64,000 nt of DNA from Mucilaginibacter pineti (lineage in GTDB: Bacteria; Bacteroidota; Bacteroidia; Sphingobacteriales; Sphingobacteriaceae). A program made the translations under genes and the position numbers. The DNA lies in NCBI RefSeq assembly GCF_900101875.1, contig NZ_FNAI01000008.1, forward strand, positions 1 through 64,000, given 5' to 3'. The notes under the pieces are model-generated. The model was not told the DNA's origin, made no database searches, and saw nothing but the letters and a program-made list of their open reading frames with translations. The stretch's first letter is position 1; each line of letters begins with the position of its first letter. This document shows positions 25,657 to 34,186 of this stretch, piece by piece.

Positions 25657-26136
25657 TCAGTGGATAACCAGGCTAAGACCGGCGGTGTATTTTCCCGTCC
25701 CGGCTGATAGCATAGCAGGTTCAAATTGCAGCACCGATAATTCCCGGGGGTGCTTTCCCAAATGATATGACCGGTTAAGCCGCACCGAACTGACCGGCGC
25801 GTCAATCGCGCTATAAAGGTAAGCGGCAAACAGGGGCGCGAGCAATGCGGCAGTTACCCCATTTTCGGGATGCGTTCTGGAACTGTGATAAATCTCAGCT
25901 GCACCCAGGGACAGCACCGTCGTTCCGAAAACGATAGCCCCTTTGCCGTATTCTTTGTTATAAACCTGGCCAAGACCGGGAATATACACCGATAACAGGC
26001 AAGACAGCACCGGGCTTCGGCGGTGAATATTTTGATAACGCGCAGGAACGGCCAGCGTATCGGAGGTCATCTGCTGCTGGGCATAGGCATTGGCCAATAC
26101 CATAAATAAGCTAAGGGTCAGGAGGATTTTTTTCAT
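25657..26136 (-). CDS. Exported/membrane protein, DUF5683/TM2-like
   Basis: A 159-residue protein from the ATG at 26136, which starts a clear signal peptide (MKKILLTLSLFMVLANAYAQ, 20 residues). The motif SVYIPGLGQVYNKEYGKG followed by two hydrophobic segments is that of DUF5683/TM2-like proteins of Bacteroidota; the P-G-x-G-Q-x-Y-N core is diagnostic. The longer frame to 26187 was rejected since the signal peptide would be internal. Function unknown. Confidence 0.65.
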   Translation of the reverse strand: MKKILLTLSLFMVLANAYAQQQMTSDTLAVPARYQNIHRRSPVLSCLLSVYIPGLGQVYNKEYGKGAIVFGTTVLSLGAAEIYHSSRTHPENGVTAALLAPLFAAYLYSAIDAPVSSVRLNRSYHLGKHPRELSVLQFEPAMLSAGTGKYTAGLSLVIH

Positions 26137-26240
26137 AAACCGAAGATAATTAATTCGTTGAAGTAAAGTAGATGACTTGCCAGCCAATATTGCCTGACTT
26201 CTCAGAAGTTCGAAGATATCTGGGACTTTGGCTTACCTGA

Positions 26241-26463
26241 TCAGGAAGCGCTGCCCAAACGGATCGGGTCATAGCGCTTGCATTCTTTGAGCACGATATG
26301 ACTTTCTACATGCGCCACGTTGGGCATGCTGCAGATGCGGCTCATCAGGAATTCAAAATAAGCCTGCGGACTGGCGGCATTGATATGCAAGATAAAGTTC
26401 CAGCTGCCCGAAACATGAAGGCAAAATTCCACCGCATCCAGCGTATAATGCGTGGCCACAACC
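26241..26463 (-). pseudogene. C-terminal remnant of an Lrp/AsnC-type regulator
   Basis: About 70 codons that match the ligand-binding (RAM) domain of Lrp/AsnC regulators: THYTLDAVEFCLHVSGSWNF, then SRICSMPNVAHVESHIVL and a short tail. The N-terminal DNA-binding half is absent. Upstream the sequence changes, in another frame, into a FecR N-terminus, so this is the relic of a deletion or recombination. It is unlikely to be expressed as a working protein. Confidence 0.7.
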
Positions 26464-26674
26464 GGCGAACAGGCGCCTGCTGATACAGACCAGCACGTTT
26501 CAGCGTACCCTGCAACAGCCGCTCTTCCTGTTCAGGCTGGGGTAATTCCTCAGCCGACAGTTTTTGCCTGGAGGCTTCCGCGCGGTACCAGTTATCCAAC
26601 CAGTTCCGTTCGTCGGGCGTAGCCGTTCCGTTATTGTAACGGGCAATAAGTGCTTTGATGTCCTGTTCGTCCAT
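26460..26674 (-). pseudogene. N-terminal remnant of a FecR-type anti-sigma factor
   Basis: About 70 residues (MDEQDIKALIARYNNGTATP..., WLDNWYRAEA, ending APVRRLWPRII) typical of the cytoplasmic part of FecR-like anti-sigma factors. The membrane helix and the FecR domain should follow LWPRI, but the sequence passes into an Lrp-like remnant in another frame. Its usual partner, an ECF sigma factor, lies 5.6 kb away at 32291-32875 without its own FecR. An inverted repeat CCTGTTT/AAACAGG (26678-26684, 26701-26707) precedes the start. Confidence 0.65.
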
Positions 26675-26900
26675 GACCCTGTTTAGCGTTTGTATATATA
26701 AAACAGGTGATGCGGGCGTTTGGGAGTAGATGGAATTAAAATAAAATTAACGGGAATTTAACAAAAATACCTAAGTATCTGAAATCAATCGCTATTTGAC
26801 CAATTAAATAATTGCGATGCTGATGATAACGCTATGGAGCTATCTTAGTAAACTACAGGACGAATTGCTAATTTTGTAGTGCCAGCTTAAAAAAGCGCTT

Positions 26901-27077
26901 ATGACTCGTCTCCGTCTCTTTCAGGTTTTATTCCTTTTGTTATATCTTTCGTTCGCAAAGCCGTTTGCAGCCAGCGGCCAGATCGACCCGTTACCTGTTC
27001 GGAATGATACAGCGGTACATATCCCTAATGATAATGCCAAGCAAATGCTTGAACAACTGGTGAACAGTAAGCCTTAG
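26901..27077 (+). CDS. Possible small secreted protein
   Basis: A 58-codon frame that starts with a good signal peptide (MTRLRLFQVLFLLLYLSFAK, then PFAASGQ) followed by a short hydrophilic tail. No family was recognised. It may be a real small secreted peptide or the 5' piece of a lost gene. It is the only coding signal seen in the otherwise empty AT-rich stretch 26710-27279. Confidence 0.4.
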   Translation: MTRLRLFQVLFLLLYLSFAKPFAASGQIDPLPVRNDTAVHIPNDNAKQMLEQLVNSKP

Positions 27078-27279
27078 CGAAAACGGCTGCCATGCATTCG
27101 GGCGGGCCAGTAAAAGTAAAAAACGACAGTTTTAAAAGCGTACAGGCGCTGTATCACAAACGGACAACAAAAATTAGGTTTTAGAGATTAATATATTGAT
27201 TGTTAATGAGTATAATAATGGCACCGCAATTGAAGCTTGTCGATATTAACCAGAACGATCATTTTTATTGTCAACCGCC

Positions 27280-29691
27280 ATGTGGAAAAACTACTTTAAG
27301 ACTGCCTATCGTACGCTTTTCCGTAACAAGAATTACACCTTTTTAAATATGGCCGGGCTCGGTGTCGGCGTTGCCGTATTCCTGGTGATCTTTATGATCA
27401 TCAGTTTCGAGACGGGCTATGATGGTTTCCATACGCAGAAGGACCGGATCTTCCGGGTGCTGACCGTTTCGCCGGCGGCCTCGGGTGACCCGGCGATGGG
27501 TTCAGGTGTCCCGGCGCCTTTGCCGGATGCGCTGCGGGCGGAGATACCGGGTTTAAAAGTGACCGACATCAGCGGTTATACCCAGGTGCCGGCTTTATCG
27601 CTGCAAGCCGGCGGGCAGGTGGAAAAGAACCTGAAAACGGACGTGTTCTTTGCCGACCCGGCCTTTTTTGAAATTTTTGATTTTAAATGGCTGGCGGGTG
27701 ATGCCAAAGCTACGCTGAACGATCCGAGCTCCATGGCCATGACTAAAAGTACGGCGGCCTTGTACTTCGGTGACTGGAAGCGCGCGCTGGGTAAAACCAT
27801 GAAGATCGCGAATGATTTTACGTTAACGGTAAGCGGTATCGTGGAGGATGTGCCCGGGCAGACCGATTTCCAGTTAAAGCTGATCCTGCCGGCACGGCTT
27901 TTAAAACATGCTGTAGCTACAGACTGGACCTCTATTACAGGCCACCAGCAATGCTATGTATTATTGCCGGCGGGCATGACCGTAACCGGGGTGGACCGGC
28001 AACTGACCGCATTTTCGCGCAAGTTTCGTAAGCCGGATGACAAGACGACGCAGGTCTTGCAGCCGTTGGCCGCGGTGCATTACGACGCGCAAAATGCCTA
28101 TGCGGGCGTGAGCAATTTTTCCGGTAAGCAGATCTCGGGCCAGCGGGTGGACATGCTGTGGCTGATCGCGTCGTTCATCCTCATCATTGCCTGTGTCAAC
28201 TTTGTTAACCTGGCCACTGCCCAGGCCGTGAACCGCAGCAAAGAGATCGGCGTATGTAAGGTAATGGGCAGTAACCGCGGCCAGCTTCGGGTACAGTTCC
28301 TGACCGAAACATTTTTGCTGGTTGCCGGTGCTATCATTTTAGCGGTTGCATTGGTAGGCTTTACGGCGGAAGAGATCGGCCGCATCATTCATATCCCGCT
28401 TTCCCTGCTCAAAGTCCCGCTGTCTGTTTTGCTGCCTTTTCTTTCGGCAGTTACGGTTGTGGTAACCCTATTAGCCGGAGCCTATCCGGCGGTGATCCTG
28501 TCAGGTTTTAATCCCATCACGGCGCTGAAAAACAAGGTTGCGCAGAAAAGCGGTAAAGGCTTGTCATTGCGCCCCATGCTGGTGGTGCTGCAGTTCGTGA
28601 TCGCGCAGGGTCTGATCATTGCCTGTTTCATTTTTGTCAGGCAGCTAAGCTATTTCGAAAATGGCGCCATGGGTTTTGAAAAGAACGCCATAATCAATGT
28701 GAGCTTTTTACCCGACAGCGCCCGCAACAGCAAACTGGATTATTTGCGGAACACCTTACTGACGGTTAAAGGGGTCAAAAGCGTGAGCTTCAGCAGTAGT
28801 TCGCCTGCCGAAGAAGACAGCTGGTGGACTCCGGTCGGCTTTGACCACGGCGCAAAGGAAACCCCTTTCTCCTCGGTATTAAAATCCATCGATGCGAGCT
28901 ACCTCGATACCTACCATCTACAGCTCGTAGCCGGCCGGAATGTACAGGCGGCTACACCGGAAAGGGAATTTCTGGTGAACGAGACTTTCGTCAGGCAACT
29001 GGGTTTCAAAAAGCCGGAAGATGCCCTTAATAAAGAAATCAACTTATGGAAGGGTTATACCAAAGGACTGGTCGTTGGTGTGGTCAAAGATTTTCATTCC
29101 GCCTCCTTCAAAGAAAGCATCGCGCCGGTTTTCTTTTTGAACCACCCGAACCGCTATAACAATGCCGGGCTGAAGTTAGCGACCAATGATATGCCGGCTA
29201 CGATCAAAGCGGTCGCAGCCCTGTTTGCCAAGGCTTACCCCGAGTCCCCGTTCGAATACCAGTTTCTCAGCGACAAGATCGCCGGATTTTACCAGCAGGA
29301 AAGGCAGTTATCGAACCTGTTCGAGCTGTTTGCCGGTATCGCCATCTTTTTAAGCTGTCTCGGGCTGTACGGCCTGGCTTCCTTTATGGCTACGCAAAGG
29401 GTGAAAGAGATCGGTATCCGCAAGGTACTGGGCGCAACCGCATCGCATATCATTTACCTGTTCTCGCGGGAGTTTGTCCTCTTGGTCTTAATCGCCTTTG
29501 CCATCGCCAGCCCGCTGGCCTGGTACTTTATGCACCAATGGGTACAGCAGTATACTTACCACGTCAACCTCAGCGCCTGGATCTTCCTGGCCGGTGGCGC
29601 CGGTTCGGTGCTCATTGCTTTAGCGACTATCAGCTTTAAAGCGCTGGCCGCATCACTGGTCAACCCGGTGAAAAGTTTGAAGAGCGAGTGA
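27280..29691 (+). CDS. MacB/FtsX-like ABC permease, unfused
   Basis: An 803-residue permease with two MacB periplasmic domains and two FtsX blocks. The N-terminal helix starts MWKNYFKTAYRTLFRNKNYT; FtsX parts are NLATAQAVNRSKEIG (about 310) and RVKEIGIRKVLGATASH (about 715). It is the same family as the permease halves of the three fusion genes but has no AraC-type domain. I chose the ATG at 27280, just before the conserved first helix. No ATPase gene is next to it. The serine hydrolase gene follows after 71 bp. Confidence 0.85.
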   Translation: MWKNYFKTAYRTLFRNKNYTFLNMAGLGVGVAVFLVIFMIISFETGYDGFHTQKDRIFRVLTVSPAASGDPAMGSGVPAPLPDALRAEIPGLKVTDISGYTQVPALSLQAGGQVEKNLKTDVFFADPAFFEIFDFKWLAGDAKATLNDPSSMAMTKSTAALYFGDWKRALGKTMKIANDFTLTVSGIVEDVPGQTDFQLKLILPARLLKHAVATDWTSITGHQQCYVLLPAGMTVTGVDRQLTAFSRKFRKPDDKTTQVLQPLAAVHYDAQNAYAGVSNFSGKQISGQRVDMLWLIASFILIIACVNFVNLATAQAVNRSKEIGVCKVMGSNRGQLRVQFLTETFLLVAGAIILAVALVGFTAEEIGRIIHIPLSLLKVPLSVLLPFLSAVTVVVTLLAGAYPAVILSGFNPITALKNKVAQKSGKGLSLRPMLVVLQFVIAQGLIIACFIFVRQLSYFENGAMGFEKNAIINVSFLPDSARNSKLDYLRNTLLTVKGVKSVSFSSSSPAEEDSWWTPVGFDHGAKETPFSSVLKSIDASYLDTYHLQLVAGRNVQAATPEREFLVNETFVRQLGFKKPEDALNKEINLWKGYTKGLVVGVVKDFHSASFKESIAPVFFLNHPNRYNNAGLKLATNDMPATIKAVAALFAKAYPESPFEYQFLSDKIAGFYQQERQLSNLFELFAGIAIFLSCLGLYGLASFMATQRVKEIGIRKVLGATASHIIYLFSREFVLLVLIAFAIASPLAWYFMHQWVQQYTYHVNLSAWIFLAGGAGSVLIALATISFKALAASLVNPVKSLKSE

Positions 29692-29762
29692 TCCGGAGAT
29701 TGAGGAAAACTATTTGTAACGTATCTTGCTGTACCGCGTCTTTTATTAACATCAATTGCGCT

Positions 29763-31145
29763 ATGAAACTTTTATGGACATTATTACTTACCATTTGTTT
29801 CGCTAACGGTTTTGCCCAGGTGCGTGACCACCGCATAGCTGATGAGCTGAAGGACACATTTGTGTCCAAGTACAATCATAACGACCTGAAAGGCATCTAC
29901 CAGTTAACGGACACCGCCTTTTCCAACCATATTACCGAAAGCCAATTAACGGGATTTCTGCGGGGCAACCGTAATTCGGGTAATATCCTGAAAGATTCCC
30001 TGCTTGGCGAATTGAACGGTAAGTTTACCTACCTGCTGATAGCGGAGTCGCGGGATCTGCGCCTGAACCTGGAAGTGACAGCCGCCAGGAAGATCAGCGG
30101 TTTTGGCATGTCCAATGCACCGCTGGTTTTGCTGGAAAAGCCCAAAGCGGTTAACAGCAGTAACCCCATGAAAACACCGCTTGACCTGTCGGTGGACAGC
30201 GCGGCGCGGGAATATTACCGCAACCCGAACGCGCAAGGGGTGGCCATCGGTTTTATCCAAAATGGCAGGCGCTATGCCTATTTTTATGGGGAGCTCAGCC
30301 CGGATCATTTACTGGAGATCGGTTCGATCACCAAAACTTTCACCGGCACTTTACTCGCCCAAGCCGTACTGGACAAAAAAGTGGCGCTGAGCGATGACAT
30401 CCGCAAATATCTTACAGGCGATTATCCTAATTTAGCCTATAATGGCACGCCCATCACCTTACAGGATCTGGCCAATCATACGTCCCGCTTGCCCGAACTG
30501 CCTGACGACATCGGTACGCAGCCGGGGTTTAATCCGCTGGCACCGGAAAAGGACTACGACTCCGTATTGTTCTATGCTGCGCTGCACCGGGTAAAGCTGG
30601 ACACCCTGCCCGGTTACAAGTATAATTATTCCAATTTCGGCATTTCGTTGCTAGGCCATATCCTGGAGCGGGTGTATGGTCAGTCCTATGCCAGCCTATT
30701 AAAAAAATATATCACCGGGCCATTCGCGATGAAGCATACCTTTTATGAGCTGAATGCGCAACAACAAAATAGGATGGCGATCCCGCATGGAGAGAATGGG
30801 CGCAGGATACCATTCCAGGAAGAAGGGATGTTCGGGCCTGCCGGTGACATCCATGCCACGCTGGGTGATATGCTCATTTACCTGGACCAGCAAATCAGGG
30901 AGACCGCGCCTGCCGTAAAATTAAGCCACCAGCCTACCGCGGGAAATGTCGGCCTGGCCTGGGGTGTCCGCCATACGGGCACTTACCGCGACATCCAGCA
31001 CAACGGCAGCACCATCGGGTTTACCGCGCACCTGTCCGCCTTCCCGGAACTGAACAGCGGCTGCGTGATCCTGACCAACAGCAAAGCCAATTTGCGAAAA
31101 TTGATCTATGCCATCCAGCAGATCGCCCGGCGAAAGACCTTATAA
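29763..31145 (+). CDS. Exported serine hydrolase, beta-lactamase/PBP-like
   Basis: A 460-residue protein from the ATG at 29763, which gives a signal peptide ending about GFAQ. Residues 20-110 form a DUF3887-like domain (DELKDTFVSKYNHNDLKGIY). The rest is a class C beta-lactamase-like fold with S-x-x-K in GSITKTF (about 215-218), Y-x-N in YNYSNFG (about 303-308) and HNG in place of the KTG motif near residue 425. Substrates of such periplasmic hydrolases vary (D-peptides, esters). It follows the permease gene in the same direction. Confidence 0.82.
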   Translation: MKLLWTLLLTICFANGFAQVRDHRIADELKDTFVSKYNHNDLKGIYQLTDTAFSNHITESQLTGFLRGNRNSGNILKDSLLGELNGKFTYLLIAESRDLRLNLEVTAARKISGFGMSNAPLVLLEKPKAVNSSNPMKTPLDLSVDSAAREYYRNPNAQGVAIGFIQNGRRYAYFYGELSPDHLLEIGSITKTFTGTLLAQAVLDKKVALSDDIRKYLTGDYPNLAYNGTPITLQDLANHTSRLPELPDDIGTQPGFNPLAPEKDYDSVLFYAALHRVKLDTLPGYKYNYSNFGISLLGHILERVYGQSYASLLKKYITGPFAMKHTFYELNAQQQNRMAIPHGENGRRIPFQEEGMFGPAGDIHATLGDMLIYLDQQIRETAPAVKLSHQPTAGNVGLAWGVRHTGTYRDIQHNGSTIGFTAHLSAFPELNSGCVILTNSKANLRKLIYAIQQIARRKTL

Positions 31146-31209
31146 ATGTCAAAAATCGTCGCTTACCTGCATTCGTGTTGAGCGCTAAACCAATCTATAG
31201 AATGATCAT

Positions 31210-32105
31210 TTAATTCAAATGTTTGTTTAAAAATGCGACTAGAGCATGTACAACCGGTTTTGTATCAAACAGCGCACCGCCATGCGGCGCTTTCTTAATG
31301 ATAAGGAGTTTAGCCTTTACCGCATGTGCTTTGAGCGAATCCCTTAAACATACAGATTGACGGATATCCATTAATTCATCCTTAGTACCGTGAAGGATCA
31401 AAAATGGCGGATCAGCGCTATCTATATAATTTAGGGGGGTCGCCAGTTTAACCAAATCCGGTTTGCTGGTCATGGCGCCTCCAAATAAAAGCCCGGGTCC
31501 GCTTTTGGGGCTTGTAAATTCTGAGTCAGGCCTGAGGTAAAAATTTGACAGGCCAAAATAGTCAATCACGACCCTGATGCTGAAATTTGGCTTTTGATGT
31601 GCAGGAAAAAATCGGGTATGAAGTTGTTGTTGGATAAACCAACTAAGGCAGCCAAATGGCCGCCGGCTGAAAATCCAATGACCGCAATTCGCCTTCGGTC
31701 TAAATGATACCTGCCGGCATTATCATAAATGTACCCGCTGGCCTGGTTACAATCAATGATTTGCGCAGGAAATATAGCTTCGGTACTAAAACGGTAATTG
31801 ATGTCAACGATCGCATAGCCGTTTTTGACCAGGGCTTTCAACGTATTGGGCATATAATGCATATCCCCTTGTTTATTACCGGCCCGCCAGCCACCGCTGT
31901 GCAGCCATACTAAAACAGGGTGCTTGCCAGTTCCCGGCAGCATAAAAATATCCAGCTTATGCTTTTCCAGCGTGTCGTGTGCGTAAGAGATGTTCAACAT
32001 GGCTTGGGTTCCCGCTGGAAAGAATCGGAGCGCCCCGGAGTTTTGGCTATGTCCAGTTAACGAAAAAAGAATAAAAAAACAGATCAGCAGCAGGCGTTTA
32101 CTCAT
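31210..32105 (-). pseudogene. Alpha/beta hydrolase (esterase-like), one frameshift
   Basis: An exported esterase of the BD-FAE/HSL-like group. The start at 32105 gives the signal peptide MSKRLLLICFFILFSLTGHS. Then follow HSGGW (oxyanion loop), GFSAGGHLAAL (nucleophile Ser), the acid in LILHGTKDELM and the His in KAPHGGALF. The frame breaks after FFLHIK. Adding one A to the A4 run of the coding strand (T4 at 31592-31595) reads on as KPNFSIRVVIDYFGLSNFY without gap. All catalytic residues would then be in one chain of about 298 residues. Loss of one homopolymer base may be real or a sequencing error. Confidence 0.75.
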
Positions 32106-32290
32106 CAGCGAACAGATTGACTTCCAAAAATAGCATAGTGACGGTTCGCCTGCAACAGGAATCGAATGATTATTCCTTTTATCATTAATCGAAGTTAAAT
32201 GAGCAGACATCGCCGATCTATGGATCTTCGTTCGCCACCAAAAATTGGTATAAGATCGCAGCCGGAAAAATGAGCAGCTGATGTAAGAGC

Positions 32291-32875
32291 CTATCGCATG
32301 AATAAGATAATCGCGATGCTCAGGCCGGCATCGTGCAGCCTGGGCTTCAGCACCTTCAGCGCGTTCTGCACCTGTTTCTTTACGGTATGCTCCGAGATAT
32401 CCAGACGCTCGGCGATCTCTTTATGCGACAGGTCGCTTTTGCGGCTCAGCTCAAAGATCTCGCGCATTTTTGGCGGCAGCGCTGCGAGCTCGCGGTCCAG
32501 CAATTCGGCGCATTCCTTTTCATCGATCAGGGTCAGCGTAGCGAGGTCTTCCTCGTTGAGGTATTTGGCGATCGCGCCCAGGTAATTCTGACGGGTTTTC
32601 TGCTGCTCGATGAGATTGAATACCCGGTTCCGGGCATTAACGTAGAGATAGCCTTTGAGGTTAGCCGCATCCTTCAGCCCCTGGCGCTTGAGCCACAGGC
32701 TGCTAAAAATTTCCTGCACGGCGTCTTCAGCGGCTGGTCGGTCGCGCAGCATTTTGTAGACATGCGCGTAGATCAGGCTCCAGTAACGGCGGTAGATCTC
32801 GGTGAACGCAGCCTGGTCATCACCCTTTAGCAGGGCGACCCGTTCAGCATCCGATGAGTTTTTATACACGGCCAT
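32291..32875 (-). CDS. ECF RNA polymerase sigma factor
   Basis: A 194-residue sigma-70 family protein of the large Bacteroidota ECF group. Region 2 is DQAAFTEIYRRYWSLIYAHVYKML (about 20-43, a positional mark), with AEDAVQEIFSSLW; region 4 is LPPKMREIFELSRKSDLSHKEIAERLDISEHTVKKQ, whose HTH is HKEIAERLDISEHTVKK. In this group the gene is normally followed by a FecR anti-sigma gene and a SusC/SusD pair. None follows here; the hydrolase gene comes next. It is thus an orphan. Confidence 0.88.
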   Translation of the reverse strand: MAVYKNSSDAERVALLKGDDQAAFTEIYRRYWSLIYAHVYKMLRDRPAAEDAVQEIFSSLWLKRQGLKDAANLKGYLYVNARNRVFNLIEQQKTRQNYLGAIAKYLNEEDLATLTLIDEKECAELLDRELAALPPKMREIFELSRKSDLSHKEIAERLDISEHTVKKQVQNALKVLKPRLHDAGLSIAIILFMR

Positions 32876-33052
32876 GACGGGGAGATCATTACATTAAAGT
32901 TATGCAATATTTTATCAATGTTAAAGAAAATATTTTGATCTGCAAGAGTGGAGGGCTAAAAACCAAGCCCTTAACTTAATGTAAGTATAGCTTTCCTGCG
33001 TCTTATCCGAAAATGAAACTTTAGTTTTTGGTACATTAGTGACAATTTATGC

Positions 33053-34186
33053 ATGAAGATGGAAGATATACAAGCCGCTTTTAAGCGTTTGCCTTTGCTG
33101 ATCGGACCGGATGGTTATGCGCCTGGGGTCAACGAGCCGGTGTTGCTTTATCGCGGCGATCTGAGCTTGCAGCTGGAAACCGGAACCTTGCCCGTCGATG
33201 GCGAAGTCTTTTTTAGCTGGCGGCCACGTCCCGGCGTACGTTTCCGCGGCGCAATTGACCGCTATACCCTGGACTTTGATGTCAAAAACATAGACCTCCC
33301 CGGTAAGCGGACAACCCATGGCCAGGCCATGATCACTCATATCGGTGGTGCCGACGGCAGCGTGACGGGGGTAATCAATAATCCCTTTATTTTTAAAGTG
33401 CAGGAAAGCGCCGGCCGGCTGTCGTAACGCTGCGGCAGCCAGGCATATTCTTCCTTATATTGATCCACATGATAGGAGGAGCAGTCCTCCCAGGCCAGGC
33501 CATCCCTGCTCCAGGCCCGGATCAGGCAAGGGTAACAGCGCCTGCCGTTCAGAAAAGTCAGGAACAGTCCCAGGTCACTGATCAGCTTGCGCGAACGGTC
33601 ATAATCGAATACACCCGTTTTTGAGATCGCTTCCCCCTTGTGGAGCGATCTCTGGCAAAGTTTCACCCGGCAGACCAGTGACCCGGCTGCGCAGGAATGC
33701 CTCGACCTGCTGATCCACTGGTACGTAGAAGCTAACAATAACAGCGGTTTTGCGGAAGGCGCGATCGTCTTCATGCAGAATGCCTTCGAGCTGCTTTACA
33801 ACTGGCAGATCGGACCGTCGCCCAAAGGGCAGAAAGTAGATGCTGCCGGCAAACTGCGGGCCCTGCTTAACCGGGCCAGCATACCGACGCAGGTCCCGAC
33901 GGCCTACCAGCGGATCACGGCTGACCTGAAAGCCAAGGGCATTCACGTAGCGGACCTGCCGGAACTTTTTACGCGCGTCCGGAACACAATCGTACATTCC
34001 GACAACAATAAGCGTAAAACATTGCGGGCCATTTCCTCCATGGACAGGTTTCACATCCGTCACCTGGGGCTGTACTGCCTGGAACTGCTGATCCTGTTTG
34101 AACTGGATTATCGCGGAAAGATCGCCAACCGGATTTCGCTGAATAAATTCGTGGGCGGCAATGAAGAAACGGTACCCTGGGTCTAA
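33053..34186 (+). pseudogene. HEPN-type protein gene with inverted middle segment
   Basis: Three consecutive parts belong to one protein, but the middle is on the other strand. Part one (33053-33427, +) is a beta-rich N-terminal domain ending FIFKVQESAG. Part two is read on the - strand (about 33640 down to 33420): KTGVFDYDRSRKL, FLNGRRCYPCLI, YHVDQYKEEYAWLPQRYDS. Part three (33638-34186, +) is LWSDLWQSF followed by a helical domain with RVRNTIVH, an R-x4-H HEPN ribonuclease motif. In homologues known to me the order is N-domain, FLNGRR...YHxDQY, then W-x-x-F and HEPN. About 80-100 residues after part one may also be missing. Similar architecture occurs in ApeA-like abortive-infection proteins. 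Confidence 0.65.

Noticed and set aside
33337..33774. 145-codon - strand ORF as an independent gene
   Set aside because: Only its middle is meaningful, and it matches the missing part of the + strand HEPN-type gene. The ends are antisense to that gene.
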